64,000 bases of DNA from Phoebastria nigripes (Eukaryota; Chordata; Aves; Procellariiformes; Diomedeidae). The stretch spans positions 1,010,069-1,074,068 of the forward strand of contig JAYKAV010000900.1 of NCBI GenBank assembly GCA_035582835.1, in the 5' to 3' direction. Under the pieces are notes generated by a model, which was not told where the DNA came from, made no database searches, and saw only the letters and a program-made list of their open reading frames with translations. The position numbers were made by a program, and so were the translations under genes. This document shows, one piece after another, positions 39,101 to 54,100 of the stretch; within the stretch, counting starts at the first letter, position 1, and each line of letters opens with the position of its first letter.

Positions 39101-42100
39101 TTCTTTACAAGCTGAAAGTCTTAGTCTTGCCTGTGCACTGCTCTTGACTCTGTAGTGACTGTGCCATAGAGTTTTTTCTTGCTTTTACAGTGTTAAGATC
39201 CAGAGCTAATTTAAAGGACCAGTGCACCAGGTTGGTTACCTTGAATGTAAAAGCAAATACTCAAGCAAATGTCCAAGCCTGGGACCTCAAAGACCTTAAA
39301 GCATTCAGTGTTAGAAAGGTGGCCAGAGCAAATGCATCCTAAAGCAATGGGGAATCTCTTAGGTGACCAAGGAGTTCTGTTGGGAAGTTTGTTTGAAAAG
39401 AGTATAGATGTCTTGCTGATTCATCTATAGCTGCATTCGACAATAATGGACCAGGTGTCAGGTTTAGGGTTGCTTTCATGTGTCCAGCTCCCTTGAAACA
39501 TATGTTCTTCATTCTTCCATGATTTAAGTGTTTTATTTATCTGCACCCTAAGAGTATATAATAGTCATTTTTTTTCCCATGGCAACGCCTGTTTCCAGCA
39601 TTTGCCATCTGGTGTTTCATGTTTTTCTCTCTCTCTCTTTTTTTTTTCTTTTTTTTCCTTTCTTTTTCAGCAGCTCTAGCATTACTCATTCTGCATCCAT
39701 TTTGACTTCAGCATCTGAGTGACATTTTCTTTATTGCTTATCAGAAATTTCAGTAGGTCTGTATTCTAAGCCCTCTGCAGATATATAGCTAATCAAGCTG
39801 GCTACATTCCTCTTTAGAAGAAGAGAGATGCTGCTTCATGTGAAGTATTAATGGACTACAATATCCTTGCAATTTTTGCTGGTGTGGTATTTATTTATAT
39901 GGTATGATTTTAATAGAGTTTTTTCTAACTGAAAATTTAAAACATCTGCTCTTTAGACAATGTAAATCATATAAGCCATATGTGCATTTAAAAGACTAGG
40001 CAGCCAAAAACTTATTGTCTACAGTTTAGCAGCCTTTGCTTATTTTCCTCTATGGAAAAAATAGAAAATACAAAAGGTAATGTCATACACATAAAAAAAC
40101 GGGCGTGCAAATAACTGCTAAACAGTGCTCTTTTGGTCCTCTTGATCTTCCTCCTAAGTTCCTTCCTATTGCCTTTGTACAGCTATTTGATCTTGCCTTT
40201 ACATGTTTTAACTGCTGCCTTAGAAACTGCTGTCATGAGGGTGACAGAGGCCCTCAGTGTGGGAATCTTCACAGGAGGAGAAGAATGACGACAGCAGTAA
40301 GATTACTCCCTTGAACTTAAAGGAACGAGCTCTTATACCAAGGGAGTTAGAAGACCATGAGTTGGTTTCTGGCAGAAACTGTGGTTAGGCAAGAATTCCT
40401 GAAAGCCCAGGACAGACAGTCTTTGACCAGGGGAGGCAGCAGGGTCCGCTACTCTGTCAAGTGTGGTCGAAAACCAGATCTTGCCTGGAGCCTGTAGCAG
40501 GCATTGCAGTTCCTAGACTTGCCACTCTTTGTTTCTTGGAGAGTTGTCATGCCTATTATTGCCAGACCAGAGAATTAAAGAGTTGAGAATTCAGCTGCCA
40601 AGAGTCATGTTGTAGATTAAAATACCACGGAATTTAAAAATAAACAGAAAGCATGCTAAAATTCTGGCTTGGCAACAGAAACTCAGCAGCGGTAGAGTTG
40701 ATGTCCTCTACGAGTCAAATGGGGCTGAGTTAGGCTCCAGACTGTAGTTTTTTGAAATAAACAAAGATCGTACGCGTGCTTCTAATCTCTTCTGGAAAAT
40801 GAAAAGATTATCCGCAATTTTTCGCTCAATTTCTTTTCTCTTCCTATGCACTTAAAAAATAAAAAAACCCCAACATTAATGACACAAGCAGAAAATTAGG
40901 AAGTACTTAGCTCAGTGCCAGTCAGTCCTAGCCAAAGCAATTAAGTTGACCTCTCTGGTTTTGAATACTATAATTGCATTCCCATAAGGCTGTTGCACGC
41001 CTCCATAATGAACGACCGTACTGCTAGCATGGTGGTACGTTACAGGAATGCCAGTGGACACTGAAGTCTGTGCAGTTCTGCCCCTATATTACTTGAGAAA
41101 GAATTAATTGTCTTCTTACAAGTTACAAAGTGGGTGCGGTTATTCACTGGATTGTGAGTCGGTATTTCAAAAACATGCTTGATAGTCAGGAAGAACAAGT
41201 ACTTCAGTGCAAACCTATCACTTCTGTAGTAAGTGTGTAAAATCTGTTTTAAGATATGACTCGTTTTGCCTTCATGTAAAGCTGATGTGGGATACAGGTT
41301 TAAAGTATCTAACTACGTTTTCTTTCTTTCAGATTGTGTTTTTGGAACAAACTGATCAGCAAGAGCAACTGGCTAAGAAGTGGGGGTTCAAAACGTCTGA
41401 CATAAGAGAACTGAGTAACCAGTATGTGTTTTGTTTAGATTAATTTCAGCAAATGCAGTTTATTCTCGAGTGAAGTAATGTAATGCGAGTCTCTGTGAAT
41501 ACATTTTGGCAGGGAGCACATTAAATCCAACCTCATGGGCAAAACTCCCTTTCAGCTCTGTGAGAGCTCTTAACCCAAAAGCTGCCTGCGTCCCGGATGG
41601 GTCTTGGAGGGTGGACGGTCCGTGTGCTTTTTGCATTCCTTGGTTTGGGACTGCAGCCATGGCTGAATTGTGCTGGCTGATTTACACTGCACAGAACAAA
41701 ATGCCATATTTAGCTTTTATACATGACCTCTTCTGTGCTTACAGAAGTAAATGACATTCTTTCTTGAGATTACATTTTATATCCATTTTGTTAGCAGTGG
41801 GCTGTGCCTAACTAGCTCGAAACTCTAGACTTAGTAAAGGTAGGTAACACTAACACTGCAGATATAAAAACTCAATTTCTTGGGCTTTGACATACTCCCT
41901 AATAAAAACTAATAAAATTAGAAGATTTAAACCTTCTAAACACAGAGCCTTGGATTTCTAACTGTATTGCAGCTAGAGCGTTTGTTTTTTCTTCAGCCAG
42001 TGAAATCCCATACCTTTCTGGTGAAGTGAAATAGTTTTGGATTGTACCTACTATGCTTTGCATGTAGCAGCACAACTGTAAATGACTTGTGGCTTAGAAT

Positions 42101-45100
42101 CTAGAGCTGCAGCATCGTTTTAGTATTCAGTTGTTAAAAAACCTGTATGCTTTGTGGAAGGCTAATCATACAGAATATATGAGTCACCAGATGTTTTCTT
42201 CACTTGAAATAGCCTGAGGAAAATGGAAGGTGCTGGAACTATGGATCAGATTGGGAAAGATCTTTCAGCATTTCTAGCATGCAGGAAAACAGGAAGAAAG
42301 CGAACTGCAAAGAGACAAAATCACTGTTTATTCAGTAGTCAGGGAGAAGGGAAGAGGAGTGAGAGAAATTTTATACTGTGCGGAGTTCTAGCACAAAACG
42401 AAGTAATTATAGCAACTTCCTGGTAATGTTGATATATTCATCCCTGTTATTGCGTAAACACTACATGACAACAACAACATTACAGTTCCATTGTAAATAT
42501 GCCTTTTCTGTCAAGATATTGAGCAGAGATTTTTTTCACCAGTGTCTGTGTCTGCATTTGTAGGCACAGTGGCTGTTCTTCCATTAAACCTTGAAATTCA
42601 TTGATTGAATATATATATATAGACGCATATATAATGTAGAGGAAAACTGGGATATAGAAAGTTATAGTTTTGTAAATATAATGGTCTGGCAGCTAGAGGC
42701 ATTCCAAATATATCCATACTAGGAAGCAAAACTGTGCCCAAATCTTCTCTTTTTCAGGTGGATTCTACGGTGGAGTAATTTTAGTTATTGTGAAGTTAGT
42801 TTGGCTTTATTTGTTGGTATTTAGTCTGGGTAAATATTAAAGATAATTGGATTCATCATGCTTTTATATTGTTTTTCTCTCAGTTAGAGAGAAAGAGTTC
42901 TCTCTCATATGTAAGTCTGTGTAAAAGTTATTATTCAACTGCTTCATACCGTAGGAGGAGTATGGGTAGAGGTACAGTAGGAGTTGGTAGGCTGATGCTG
43001 AAAGAGGAAGGTTAATCTGTAGTTGCCATTTACTCTGGTGGATTTTGCTCAAACATACTGTTTAAAGCAAAACTACTTACCGTGGAAAATTTTGTGACAT
43101 TTTGGACTGTTGTAATTTTATTTTCTTTCCCTAGTGAATTCTTCATGCCAGGAATGGTTGATACACACATTCATGCCCCTCAGTATTCATTTACTGGTAC
43201 AAGAGTAGATCTACCTCTTTTGCAGTGGTTGACTACCTACACATTCCCAACAGAAGCCAAATACAAAGACAGTGATTTTGCAGAAGAAGTGTACACCAGA
43301 GTTGTTGTAAGTACTGCAAATGTTGTTTACCTACTTGACGACATTCATATTTGTGAAATATATGTATGTTTTCAGAAGGTCAGTAGAAATAGTAGAGCAT
43401 GTTTTAATGTCATGAAAACTGGATAAAACCAACAGTATAGCCACTGTTCTAATTGCCAGCCAAGATTGTCCCCTACTAGTTCCAGTCTTGTTCTGTTGTT
43501 GCTGATAAGACAGTTCATTTTATCACATGGTTAACAATGAACTTTTATCATCTTTTCTGATATCTGAGTGCAATGACCAACATTTAAGAGTACTCTCAGA
43601 GCTAGTATAGCCAGCAGGTGCTGACAACCTCAATGCAGAAATAACCAAGCATGGTAAAAAAAAAAAAATTCAGAGGATATTTCCTTTTCTGCACAAAAAG
43701 CCTCTGTTATGAAATTGTCTTCTGCAAAGACTACATGAAAGAGAAGATGCTTCTCACAGACAACAAATCTGGGGTGTTTTGGAGTAACAAAGGAAGACGG
43801 TTCTACAGCTGAGGTCCTTGTAGCAGGAATATCTTTCACTGCAGGGGCTTTAGATGAAGTCTGTCAATGGTATTGTGGCACAAAGAGAGAGACTGTTTGA
43901 GCTAGGCTGGTTCTGAGCAATATAAAGGCTTTAAGGTCCAATTCCACTTGATGAACAAGAAGCAGATAGGTCACATTGCAGAGAACTGATTCTGTCCTAT
44001 AACTGAAATGTATCCTTTAATATGTGGACTGAAATATCTGCAACAGATTAAATGATTCGGCCAGCATAAATTGCCTTGCATTTGCCTAATACTGTGACAA
44101 CATATGTTGTCAAAATAATAACATAGTTAATCTGAAATAAATAGTTATACCATCCTTGCCACGCAAATTTTTAAAAAAATTACTTTCTGCCATCTGCCAT
44201 AATAAAAACATGAAGGAGCATCTTGGCCATAAACTCTAGTGACAAGGACACATGCCTTCAGCTACTGAAAACATAGAGGTGATCTCACCTTCCAGCTGTG
44301 CCTCGACATACTGTTACTGCCTCCATCAGTTCAGATTGGATGACATCAGCACAGCTGAAGTGCTCACTGTGCAAGGTGTTTAATAATATCACCTGGAAAA
44401 GAACTGCCAGTGAGAGATGGAAGTTAGTTGTAGGAGCTTCAACACAATGGTTAGGCTCTCCCCATGTGTATCAAGTAGGACAAGGTCAGGAAAATGTCTT
44501 CACCCCCAAATGCTGCAGAATACCAGTTGCTCTGCAACGCTTGATGGGGCTGATAATAACCTTCAACTGTTAGAAACAGGACTAAACCTGCAGGGAGCAG
44601 ATATTGTTTCATATGTATCTTTGTACTTTTGGAGTTGGAATGAAAACATAGTGATTTTTTTCAAATCAAAATTCTGTTTCCAATAAACACTTTCTATACT
44701 TGGTAAAAGAAACAAATTAGGTGAAATTTGCCAGATTTTAGGTGGAACCTCCTCTGGTCCCTCAAATTTTAGGAAAGCCAATTCTTCATGCTGATGTTTT
44801 GGAAACAGAATGTTTTTACATTTCATTTAACAATGATGTTAGGAATCCAGAAGTAGAGAATTCTGGGGTTTAAAATCTAAGAAGGACAAAGGTATGACAC
44901 TGTTATTTTTAAGACTCATTTTAATAACCCTTAAAGACATGTTTTTAATTATTGCCTTTAATTTGAATATTATATGGAAAAGACAGAGCTTGTCTTCACG
45001 TTTGTCAAATAATTAGCTCTAGCCATTCTCAAAAGTTGCGTTGGATGTCCCACCTTTTATCTCATTAAAAAAATAAAATAAAATTCTCAAATCACATTGT

Positions 45101-48100
45101 AGCCAGAATCCAAAAATGTAATTTAAACCTGTATGTTGGATGGGTAGTCAATATAGTATGCATTAGTCCCAAGATCAAGTGAAGCTATAAATTTCATCAT
45201 GACTTAATATAACTTTAAATGGCTCTTCATTTACTGTTATGTCCTCCAAAAGTAATATGAACAGGTATCAACCACCCTCTCCTTTCAAATGGTATAATTA
45301 GATAAATAGTTAAAGTACACTCTGCGCAGTTGTTCTCAGTTTACTTTTACCTTGAAGTTTGTTACTTTCTATTCAGGGATAACAAAGGGTTTTTATACAT
45401 GAAATCCTGGCTATTTTTCCCAGCCACATCAGGTAGCCAAATGAAAACCACTGCTTTTTCCCAAAAGTCTTGTTTTGCTAACGTTAGGTAAACACTGCTT
45501 CACTGTGAAAACTGGAGAGCCTTTCAAAACTAGGAAATAACATAAATGACTGGTTGTTTGTATTTCTAAATGTAAGTCAGAATTTATTTTCAGTTTGAGT
45601 GAAGGAAATATAGACTGGTTTCTATGGGTTTAGCCATTGTTAAAATCCTGTATGGATTTGGAAGAGGAATTTTTGTATTTATTAACACTCAGACTTAAAA
45701 AAGCTATTATGAAATTAAAAATCTATATTTTACCTTCGCAATTCACTGCACAATTTCACAATAACTAAATGTTCTTGCAGTTTGAAATCAGACTGCCTGT
45801 TCTGCATTTTGGCAGCTTGACTATTTTTTTCCAGACAGTTGAAACTGNTTTCTTTTTATAGAGACGAACTCTAAAGAATGGCACGACTACAGCTTGCTAC
45901 TTTGCGACAATTTACACAGACACTTCTCTTCTTCTTGCTGAAATTATAGGTAAGACTAACTGAGTTTTGAAGGATGTAGTGCAGACTGTGTTAGTTGAAG
46001 GAAACAGAGCTTAGGAGTTTTAGACTAGCTAGGGATCTGTCTTTCTACTAATTTGTTTTTTATTCATTTTATCTGTCACACCGTGTCCCCAAAATCCACC
46101 CTAGTTACCCTTGTTCACTTAACCACCTCTCTCCTACTGTTGTTTCTGCTAGTCTTTTCATTCCCAAATCAGATGCTGGCTGAGCTTGAATTGGGTCTGC
46201 TGGAGTTGCTCTTCAGCTGCAGTTCTCTGCTCTTTCTAGCCTTTTGCTATTTGAGGATTAAAGGGCTGAATGATAAGAGGTGCAGTCAGTGCATTAATTT
46301 CCTGATACTCTAAAGTTTCAGCTGATAATCAACATCAAAAATCTCCACACACCCTCTGAAACCAGAACAGTGGGAGTTGCGTCAAGATCTTACCCCTCTC
46401 TTCTGTTCACTGTTGCAAATGCCTGCTGTTTGAAAGTGTTGTGACTCTTGCAGGATTTCTCAAGGCTCAGCCAGCTCCCAAAGCAGAGCAATTTAATGAG
46501 AATCTCAGTTTCCATCAAAAATTCCCTAGTCTTTCTGATTTTGTAGCAAAACCTAAAACTTTGAAGCTGTTGTATTCAACAACTCAGACAGTAGAAGTGG
46601 ACAAAAGAGATCTAATTTAAAAGCTTAGAATTTAATATTATATGCATTCCTTTTACACGTGAGTTCTGAGTCCTAGCATGGATGAATCTCAAGAAAGAGG
46701 CTAAAAGTAGCTCTGGTAATTTTCTCCATCCAGCTGCACGTGGGAGGCATGTTAGGAACCGCATTCCTTTCTCTTAAGGAGAGATGGTTTGCCGAGATCT
46801 GTGCCTTTTCTCAGATCAGGGTAATCATCTACTACAGCTACTGTACTTTGATGCTTGTGTTTCTCATCCTCTACTTCACAGTGGTCTTCTTCATATACTA
46901 CCATTATGAATTCTGGTTGTGGTTAAACTACAGTAATCTAGTCCTCAATGATAACATTTATAACGTTGGGTACTAATGTGGAAGAGGAGGACTCCTATTT
47001 AAATGTTTTGGGGTTTTTTTCTCTTTTCCTTTTTAGCCCTAAAAGTCACATGGATGGTCCCAACTTAAAGATAAGAAAAGAGCATAAATTCTGTTCACCT
47101 TAAATGAAGCTGGCTGGGGTGGAATTTGCTATTTTATTTCAGTACAGGCTTTGATAGCAGTTTTTGAGAACCAGTGATTCTGTGTTTTATATTCTTATGC
47201 ATCTCAACAGATAAATTTGGTCAACGAGCATTTGTTGGAAAAGTCTGCATGGATATGAATGACAGCGTGCCACAATACAGAGAGATTACTGCTGACTCTG
47301 TCCAAGAGACAGAAAGGTAAGGTCATTAAATTGAGGGCACAACCTTTAGAAATAAGACTTTTTCATACATCTGAAAAGTGAATGTGAAGCTGACTAAGAA
47401 CCTACAGGTGTAAATTTATTAGGAACAGATTTTTTCTTCCGACAGTATTGTTTCCATTGTTTACAGTTCTGGCAATTGCTGCACAGCCCGAGCAGTTTCT
47501 CTGTAGCTCTTCCAAAGAAAGGGAGAAGCTACAGCTCTAGGATTTAGAGAGAATATGTTTATGTTGTTGTCTGTTTTCTGCCTCGTCTTTTCCCTTCACA
47601 GCTCTGTGTGTGGAAGTGATGTGACCTGACATGGGATGGTGGGGTGGCAATTCGCCCCCATTAACTTCTGAGCTATTTCCTTCCCCCATTTAGGATAAAG
47701 CTTTATTCAAGTTGTAGAAGTCAGCTTTCATATACCCCATTTTAAACATGCTGTGGTTCTCCTCTCCTCCGGCATAGCACCAGTGAAATTACTCTAACTT
47801 GCAGCTGAGAGAGCGAAGGAGAATCAAATCAAGGCAATGTACATGGCGGAGGGGACCCAAGACTGGAGTATGGCAGCCTGCTGTCTTAGGTTTCCCTTGT
47901 CTTTCGCATCCATGCTCAGAAAATGCTTAAGCAGATGTACAGCTTTTCTCACGGGACTATTTATTTACTTGTATAAATGTTTCAAATATCATGTTGAAAG
48001 AGAAAATACCTAACAGTAATACAAACATCTTATGGCACTTGTGTGAAGTTGCTACCTTATTTTTGCAAATCATGCTAGAAGAATGCCAGTAAAAGTCAGA

Positions 48101-51100
48101 AATGGTCATGGATTTCTAATGGTGTTTATATTTAAAGACTTTTAAAAACATGTAGAACTTCCAGTTCTGATATTTTTAAGCTTCAGAATGATCCAAATAG
48201 CTTTCTTTTAAATACCTCTCTTGTGCCTCCAACTCCCTTCTCATGTGATTGTGTTAATAACCACAGCTCAGCTTTGGATGACAGTGTGCCACAAGTACTC
48301 TAGAGCTGTCTGGAGAAGAGCTGTGTGCTTGTTGGCATGGATCAGGAGTACTTATCTCATCAGGCCTGAATTGCAGCGATACAATTGCAGAAGGATGAAA
48401 AAGCTCTTCCTTTAAGAGGGCAACTTTTTTTTTTTTTTAAAGAACCTAAGAAATGTGATCTGTCACACTGTCAGAAAAGGTATTACACTGATTTCAGTTC
48501 TTTATAGTTAACCTCTGGAAATATTTATATTTTATGCATGGAAATAATACACAATTCCAAGTGCTTCATATATTAAATCTAAATTCAAGTCAAGAATTTG
48601 AATCTACCCTTCTCCTGCAAAGAGGGTTGAATAAAAAGTTAGGGAACTGAAATCTAGAATACACTATGTGCTACTAACAGTTGTAGTCATCTGGAAAGAG
48701 GAGGACCCCTGTTCAAATCTGTTCTTCTGCTACAGAAGGCAGTGGTTTGAACAGGATCTTCCTTCCTCATAGAGAAGTACATAAACCAACAAAGTATAGG
48801 GTATTTTGAGAAAGGTATTTCAGTTATGAAATAATGCTGACACTCTTCAAAGAACGTGAAAAAGAATGAAAATAGCCATCTGGAGGTTTTGGATTATCAC
48901 CTGAGAGTTATACTTGTGTTACGGTTTCTGCTCCAGTGAATATTTTATTATTATATCAGGTGAATCAGTAAGAGGAGAGACAGACATGTGATACCTAATT
49001 CACATTGCATTTTGGGTCTCAAAGTTAGACAACGGTGGGCTCAAAACTCCTTTGGTCATTGCAGAAGTTTAGCTTAGATCTCTCACGTCCAGCTGGTGAT
49101 CTAGCACCAGCTGCAGTGTTGTGAATCTAGCCTCCAGCATTATTTTCTTTTCCATCTGAAGATATTTGGCAAATTTTATTCAATGTTTGTTGTGACCAAA
49201 ATTACGAGTTTTTCTGAATATAAACTATGACATAAAAAATCACAGAGATCCTGTCCAGAACCCATCTCAAACTGGCTTTTGGAAATTAATTGCATACACT
49301 GTGCATATGAGTTTTCAAAGAATTTCTTCCCTGCAAAGTCAGAGGAAGTTTTATTTGCTCATCTGCATTATCCATATTGACTGCTTGGGTTTTTTTGTAG
49401 AGGTCCCTGAGGTAGCTTCTTTTATTTAACAAAGTAAGTAAATCTATACTGTATTTTCCATAACATAGATAATCTATATGCTAACATAAATGTAAGCATT
49501 TCCAGAAAATCAAGGGTCCTTTAAGTGAATGAGGACATATGCAACTACTGTAAATGAGGTATGAAATACTGCAGCATCTTTTAAAAATAGGATTTTGAAG
49601 AATAGAATATATTTAATGCTGTAATTTAAATTCATGGACGGACAAATTTAAGTTTTTTTTTTTCCTCTAATATTGCAGCTGTAGCTTATAATTATGTTTT
49701 CAATGAATTTAATGTAACATGGATTTGGTTTTCAGTGAGAACTCAGAGTAACTACCACGTGTCTAATGCTAATTATTGCAAATGAAAAAAACTCTGCATA
49801 TTCAGGGTCAAATTCACAACTAGCATAATTTGGTGTAACTATCCTGTCTTCATTGTGTTGCTTCTTTTCATTTCATCTGAGAATCTGGCCCAACTTTCTG
49901 TAAAAAATTGATCTATGTCTGAAATGCTTAATAGGGTATCTAAGTAAATATTTTCTGTATTTTTCATAGTTTATAACACAGATGACAGATGAATAACAGA
50001 TTTTTTTCAACCCTTTTTCAGGTTTGTTAAAGAACTACTGGAAAAGAAAGTAAGTAGAATTCTCCTTTGTATTCACTTCTGTATCAGAAGATGCTGTGTG
50101 AATATATGAAATAGTTAATCCCGCTGACAAACTCTGCTGGCTTAGTGACAAATCAATAAATATACATCTTTCTGTGTGGTAGACAGATATCATCAGTCTG
50201 AAAAATGTTCTGCTAGCCATGTTGTTGAGAAATGGACTTGTAGCAGTGTAAATTCAGTTTCATGTGGTCAGAGCACAGCAGAGTAATGTCCTGTGCATGT
50301 TCTCTATTGACTTTAAAATATTCGGCTTCCTAGAAAAGACAATTTTCTGTTAAAGAAAGGTGGAAGTCAGTCGATCACTCGGTGGTATATAAATAGACTA
50401 GTAAAAGAAGTTCTCACCAGCAGAAATCAGTGTTTTTACAGTACAGTTACTAATCTATTACAAATTAGTATTTTGGGTCAGCACATGTCTTCCAGTGTGT
50501 TTCTAAAGAAATTCAGGTTTACACTCCTGAGGTAAAGATAGAGGTTTACACTCCAATATTACAAGCAGGGATATTTTTCTTAGCAGCCTTTTGTTTTCAA
50601 TGGCTTAATTTGTTGACATTTGTATCTCAAAATATTCAAGAACAGATGCCTAGAGTTTAATGCCTAAATCATATGTATTAGTAGAGTAAGTCGGTTAATC
50701 TGCAGAAGTCCTGAGCTCCTTGTATCTGGGAAATGATGTAAGAAACTGCAGACCAAGTTATCATATACTGTCTTCTAGTGGTGCAACACGCACAACTATT
50801 GCCTGTGACTGAAGGCAGAGCTGTAATGCCATTGTCTATTTTTTATGGAAATTTTAACCCAGAAGTGCAAGGTGTAAAGTAAACATCTGTAGCTCTAGTC
50901 TTAGTGTCTTCTCCACTGTTTCTTACTGTGTAGCCTATCTGATGCTACGACTAATCTTCCTGTCTAGGGAGTATGGGGACAGTTTGTTGCTGTCATGAGT
51001 GGAAAAGATCAACTAAGAAAAAGGCTTTGGTTTTACAGAACTCTGCAGTTCTGCATCATTACGTCTTTGATATTCACAGAAGCAGGACTCAGAAAAATGT

Positions 51101-54100
51101 CTGGTCATTCATCTGACTTATTTCTCGTAATGCATACTGGACTGTCAGCAAATATGAAAAAGCATCCAGTGCTTCTCCTGAAGTCTGGTAAAATCTCAGT
51201 GACTCGATGAAAGAGTTCTAATGGAAATAACTTCTTTACTAAGGTTCATTAAAACTGTTTTCAGAAAAAAACTTTGATTCTTTATTTCTGTGTTGAAATT
51301 TCTAATAAAAAATAAGGAAATGACTATATGGCTTAATTTGAGTTGGCAAGGATGCAGTAAGCAATAAGCAATGGAGAGAAAATGTAATTGCTGTGTAAAT
51401 GCTTGTCTTAATTATGGTTACTGATACATAGATGTAGAATCCCAAGCATGTCTTTTTAATATTTTCAGTATCCAAGGGTACAGCCTGTAATAACCCCCCG
51501 CTTTGGGCCTTCCTGCACAGAGGATTTGCTGTGTGCACTTGGCGATTTAGCACAGGCTCGTGATCTCCATGTGCAGGTAAGCTCTGAGAGCTCTGTATGC
51601 AATTCAAATAGTTTGGATAGATAGCGTACAGACCAGGGAGTTTTCATAATTTCAGCAAAACACTTAAACCACATTCTTACCTTGGAGCCTGTCTTTTAAA
51701 TTCCTCTGAAATTATTAATGGTACTCTGCAAGAACACTGTGACCTGCACAGGAAATGAGAAGGCTCATAGCTGGAAGGATGCACGATTCAGCAAGCCCCA
51801 GAGCATGGTCACTAGGAGACCCCCACCCAGTGTCATAGGTTAGAGCAACCCTTGGTTGCTAAAGGTTGCTCTCCCTAGTCCAAGTTTGTTACGTCTGTGT
51901 CTCTGCCTTCTGCTGTTCCTGTACAGAACAGATTTCAGTAGATAAAAGAATTACTCATCTTTGTATCTTATTTAACATTGTTAACGTAGCTATAGGATTT
52001 CCAGTGTGATGAAGTTTCTGTGTTTAAAAAAGACGTATTTCAAAGCTTACAGGTCTGTTGAAACTCTAAGATGTTTCTTTTTTGGTTACACGGTTCTAAG
52101 CATATACTGTTTTAAAGCTATCCTACATTAGTATTTTTTGTCATTATGAAGTGGGCATTTTGAAAATATATGCTCCAATGGGAGTACAGGAGGATCAGAT
52201 TTTTATCTGAGACCAGGAGTTAATCAGCCTATCTGAAGATAGGTGGAGCAGCTACCTATATGTTGCCCTGATCCCAGGGTCCACTCTGTGGTAGGCTGTT
52301 TCTCTCTTTTACCTCACAGTCATATGTGTTATTTTATTTATTATTTTAACATTTGCCAAATACCAAGTGGGCCATTATGTCACCAAACTACTGGGACGGA
52401 CTGGACAGGCATACCATCTCATATCACAAAGGAACAAATGGAGCTACTCTTTTGGGTCCCAGGGACCTCTCTGATGAAAAGAGAAACCCAAGGACTAGTT
52501 CTACCTATAGGCTTTACAAATACTAGTTTCTATCATTATATGTTTAGCACCAGTAGGTTGCTCAGAAGGTTGTAATGTCAGGTTTAATGCTGTTTAAAGC
52601 ACTCATTGCTATATATTTTCTTATTGCAGAGTCACATAAGTGAGAATGAAGAAGAACTCAAACTTGTGGAGAACATATTTCCTGCCTACCAGAATTATAC
52701 TGAATTGTATGATAAAAACAAGCTGCTTACCAGCAAGGTAGCTGCATAAAAACTTCCACAGCATAGCTCAGATTTACCCATGTAGAGAATATGATGGTTA
52801 GCTGTAGTTACCTGAAAAGTTTGTATTGTTTTGTCAAGGTCAGTGACATCTGGGGGAAAGTAAATTGGTTTTATGTTCTCTGTTGCACAGGTGTTGGTCA
52901 AGGTATTGAAACTTTAGACAAGCCCACACTTTTCCTAAGCATTTTAGGAGAGATGAACAATAAAGGTATTTTATGCTCTCTGATCCATTTTCCAAGGGCT
53001 CCAAAGAGAATTGGGGCAGTGGGATCAGAAGAAGACTAGGTAAAGCTGGTATTTGTAGGAGCTGGTAATTCTTGGGCACTACCTAGTTACCCTTATATTA
53101 CAATGTTCTTGCACACGGGTTTTGCCTGAAGATTTGTTCTGTGGTGTTATGGTAGGACCAACTTCATTTTTTGGCAGTTTCCTACAGAAAAGCAGCTTGT
53201 CCTGTTGTGTTCTCTGTGTGAACCTCACATACAGACAGGTAGGCTTTACTATTCCGACTATCCAAAAGCAATCTCATCTCATTAGCTGATTTCACCAAGT
53301 ATTGAGAGGCACCATGGCCTGAAGAGTTGAAATTCATTAAAGCTTTATGCTGACGAGATAAATGCAAGCAGACCTGATACCAGCCCACACTAAGTAGAGG
53401 TTGGAGTGCCAGGGCACACCTTCTTAGATAGTGGAAAGCCCGTGCAAGAATGAGTATGAACAGCCTAACTACAGTCAGAGTGCTTAAACATCAGTCAAAT
53501 TGATTTAAAATTTTAGGAGAGAATTTTCAGAGGCACAAAGGGCAGCTGGGAACTCCTTGGGAATTAGCTATTGAACTCCCATTTCTGTCTTAGAAAATGC
53601 ACCCCGGTATATTACTTATTTACCATCCTTTTTACCTGAGAAACCAGTATGGGCTACTTAAGTATGTACACAGTATTAACTTNTGTTCTCTCGCACAGTC
53701 CTATGCAACCTGATTTGTTTCGTCAGTGTACTAAAGAGAATATTAGTGCTGCAAAAAGATAAGTCTTAATTCTGTCAGACTTTTATATGCACGTCACTGA
53801 AAATCAGGGTTACCAGTGCTTTCTGGCGCCAGGCTCCTGGTTGTTTGGGGAAGCATTGTATTAAACACAAGCATAACAAAACCGCAGACATTTCCCCCTC
53901 ACCAACCACCAAAACTAAGACACCAAATTAATTTTTTTTTAATATTTTAAAAGTACGTTTTCAGAGCTGTGGCTGAAATATTTCCTTCTTTTTAAAAAGA
54001 AGTACAGATCAGCAGAGATATGGTTCAGCAGCTACCATATGTATGTCCTTAACTTAAGATGTGGCTATTCTTACTGCATTTTCAGTTACATTTGAGCTTC

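Larger units (their letters stand above)
36187..41332 (+). other. GDA intron 1
   Basis: About 5.1 kb. The first 300 bases continue the CpG island and include a G-quadruplex motif at 36195-36222. The rest is ordinary AT-rich intron. A long pyrimidine tract at 39622-39670 ends in cag and looks like a strong unused acceptor. Scattered short open frames show no recognisable protein. One unresolved base is at 39041. Confidence 0.85.

Noticed and set aside
46053..46313. Hydrophobic open frame resembling membrane segments
   Set aside because: It is in GDA intron 4, and T-rich sequence yields Leu/Phe-rich frames by chance.
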